Below the pieces are notes generated by a model. The model saw only the letters and a program-made list of their open reading frames with translations, had not been told where the DNA came from and searched no databases. From positions 1 to 25,220 of the forward strand of contig CAZTGZ010000034.1 of assembly GCA_964613385.1 (NCBI GenBank): a stretch of 25,220 bases of DNA, given 5' to 3'. Of the stretch, positions 24,648 through 25,220 are shown piece by piece. The stretch's first letter is position 1. Each line of letters opens with the position of its first letter. The DNA is from CAZTGZ01 sp964613385 (lineage in GTDB: Bacteria > Bacteroidota > Bacteroidia > NS11-12g > UBA9320). Made by a program: the position numbers and the translations under genes.

Positions 24648-24676
24648 TTTGTTTGATAAAAAATTGGCTAATTTTG
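24648..24676 (+). promoter_or_regulatory. Candidate promoter of the leucine dehydrogenase gene
   Basis: TAATTTTG at 24669-24676 is a perfect TAnnTTTG -7 box, with TTTG at 24648-24651 and a 17-bp spacer, somewhat shorter than the usual 19-21. Transcription would start about 45 nt before the ATG at 24729. The region is shared with the divergent ABC exporter gene. Confidence 0.35.
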
Positions 24677-24728
24677 CAGCCGGAAAAATAAGCCTAATTC
24701 GAGAATCTTTACATAAAAAACTCTTCGC

Positions 24729-25220
24729 ATGATAGACACATCTTCAGCTTCAACAGCCACCCAGTTCGATTTGTTTGCCAAACTGGGACAATTTGACCAT
24801 GAACAGGTAATGGTTTGTAACGACAATAGTACCGGTCTTAAAGCCATCATCGCTATCCACAACACTGTGCTTGGTCCGGGATTGGGCGGCACGCGTATGT
24901 GGCATTACAATACAGAAGCCGAAGCCATGCAGGACGCTTTGAGATTGAGTAGAGGAATGACCTATAAAGCGGCAATTTCCGGATTGAATCTGGGAGGTGC
25001 CAAGGCGGTTATTATCGGTGATCCCCGAAAAATGAAGTCAGAAGCATTGATGAGAAAGTTTGGAAGATTTGTAGAAAATCTCGGTGGAAAATACATTACG
25101 GCAGAAGATGTGGGAACCACTACGCTGGATATGGAATACGTAAATATGGAAACGGATTCTGTAGTTGGACTGCCGGAAAGTCGCGGAGGTGGTGGAGATC
25201 CTTCTCCGGTTACTGCCTAT
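24729..25220 (+). CDS. Leucine dehydrogenase (Glu/Leu/Phe/Val dehydrogenase family), 3' truncated by window
   Basis: 164 codons are open to the right edge. The enzyme deaminates leucine and other branched-chain amino acids to 2-oxo acids using NAD+, entering branched-chain catabolism. The visible part is the N-terminal substrate and catalytic domain: IAIHNTVLGPGLGGTRMW, then GMTYKAAISGLNLGGAKAVI with Lys80 and Lys92 spaced as the catalytic pair Lys68/Lys80 of Bacillus leucine dehydrogenase, and YITAEDVGT with Asp127 in the position of Asp115 there. The NAD-binding domain is beyond the window. LeuDH is preferred over GluDH because of the NLGGAK spacing and short N-terminus. The ATG at 24729 follows an 81-bp intergenic region shared with the divergent ABC exporter. 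Confidence 0.92.
   Translation, partial: MIDTSSASTATQFDLFAKLGQFDHEQVMVCNDNSTGLKAIIAIHNTVLGPGLGGTRMWHYNTEAEAMQDALRLSRGMTYKAAISGLNLGGAKAVIIGDPRKMKSEALMRKFGRFVENLGGKYITAEDVGTTTLDMEYVNMETDSVVGLPESRGGGGDPSPVTAY

Noticed and set aside
24668..24892. 74-codon minus-strand frame
   Set aside because: Antisense to the leucine dehydrogenase start, whose plus-strand frame is open to the window edge with catalytic motifs.

Overview
The window is a chromosomal segment of a Bacteroidota bacterium. The evidence is three secreted giants carrying Por/type IX secretion (T9SS) C-terminal sorting domains (two type A, one gliding-motility/CHU-type B), Bacteroidota-restricted families (DUF3276/PUR-like, DUF4199, a small SRPBCC protein), lipoprotein signals, few Shine-Dalgarno sites, and several TAnnTTTG-type -7 boxes. 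A Saprospiria/Chitinophagia-like lineage is my guess from the style of the PKD and CHU proteins; the sequence does not settle it. Almost everything is on the minus strand. Only a TPR lipoprotein (19209-19922) and a truncated leucine dehydrogenase (24729 to the right edge) are on the plus strand.

Left part, 1-4797 (minus): a housekeeping run reading pdxH, GT2 glycosyltransferase, YbiT-like ABC-F ATPase, FKBP-type prolyl isomerase lipoprotein, and the first 19 codons of a peptidase E homologue at the left edge. The FKBP gene is interrupted by ten Ns that look like a scaffolding artefact: removing them and a duplicated 3-bp overlap restores one 230-residue frame. Upstream of pdxH is a small lipocalin-like lipoprotein. 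Two strong intrinsic terminators flank that lipoprotein gene.

Centre, 4877-12502 (minus): two tandem ~3.7-kb genes for secreted F5/8C-like, Ig-like and PKD-repeat proteins with type A T9SS sorting domains. Their first ~500 codons are diverged. The next 2149 bp are identical by eye except for one silent base, and the last 18 codons diverge again. This sharp mosaic is the most striking structure in the window: recent gene conversion, or an assembly artefact.

Further right are ffh (SRP54) and a 1608-residue adhesin-like protein with about 13 cysteine-paired PKD-like repeats, four Fn3-like modules and a type B T9SS signal. Its promoter is well defined and faces away from the TPR lipoprotein gene.

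Right part, 19929-24647 (minus): a compact, mostly overlapping gene run DUF3276, DUF4199, SRPBCC, plsC, gatC, PduO-type cobalamin adenosyltransferase, preceded by an ABC exporter half-transporter. The exporter is divergent from leucine dehydrogenase. No rRNA, tRNA, CRISPR array, transposase or phage gene was seen. The exported proteins are candidate T9SS cargo, but no T9SS machinery gene lies in the window.
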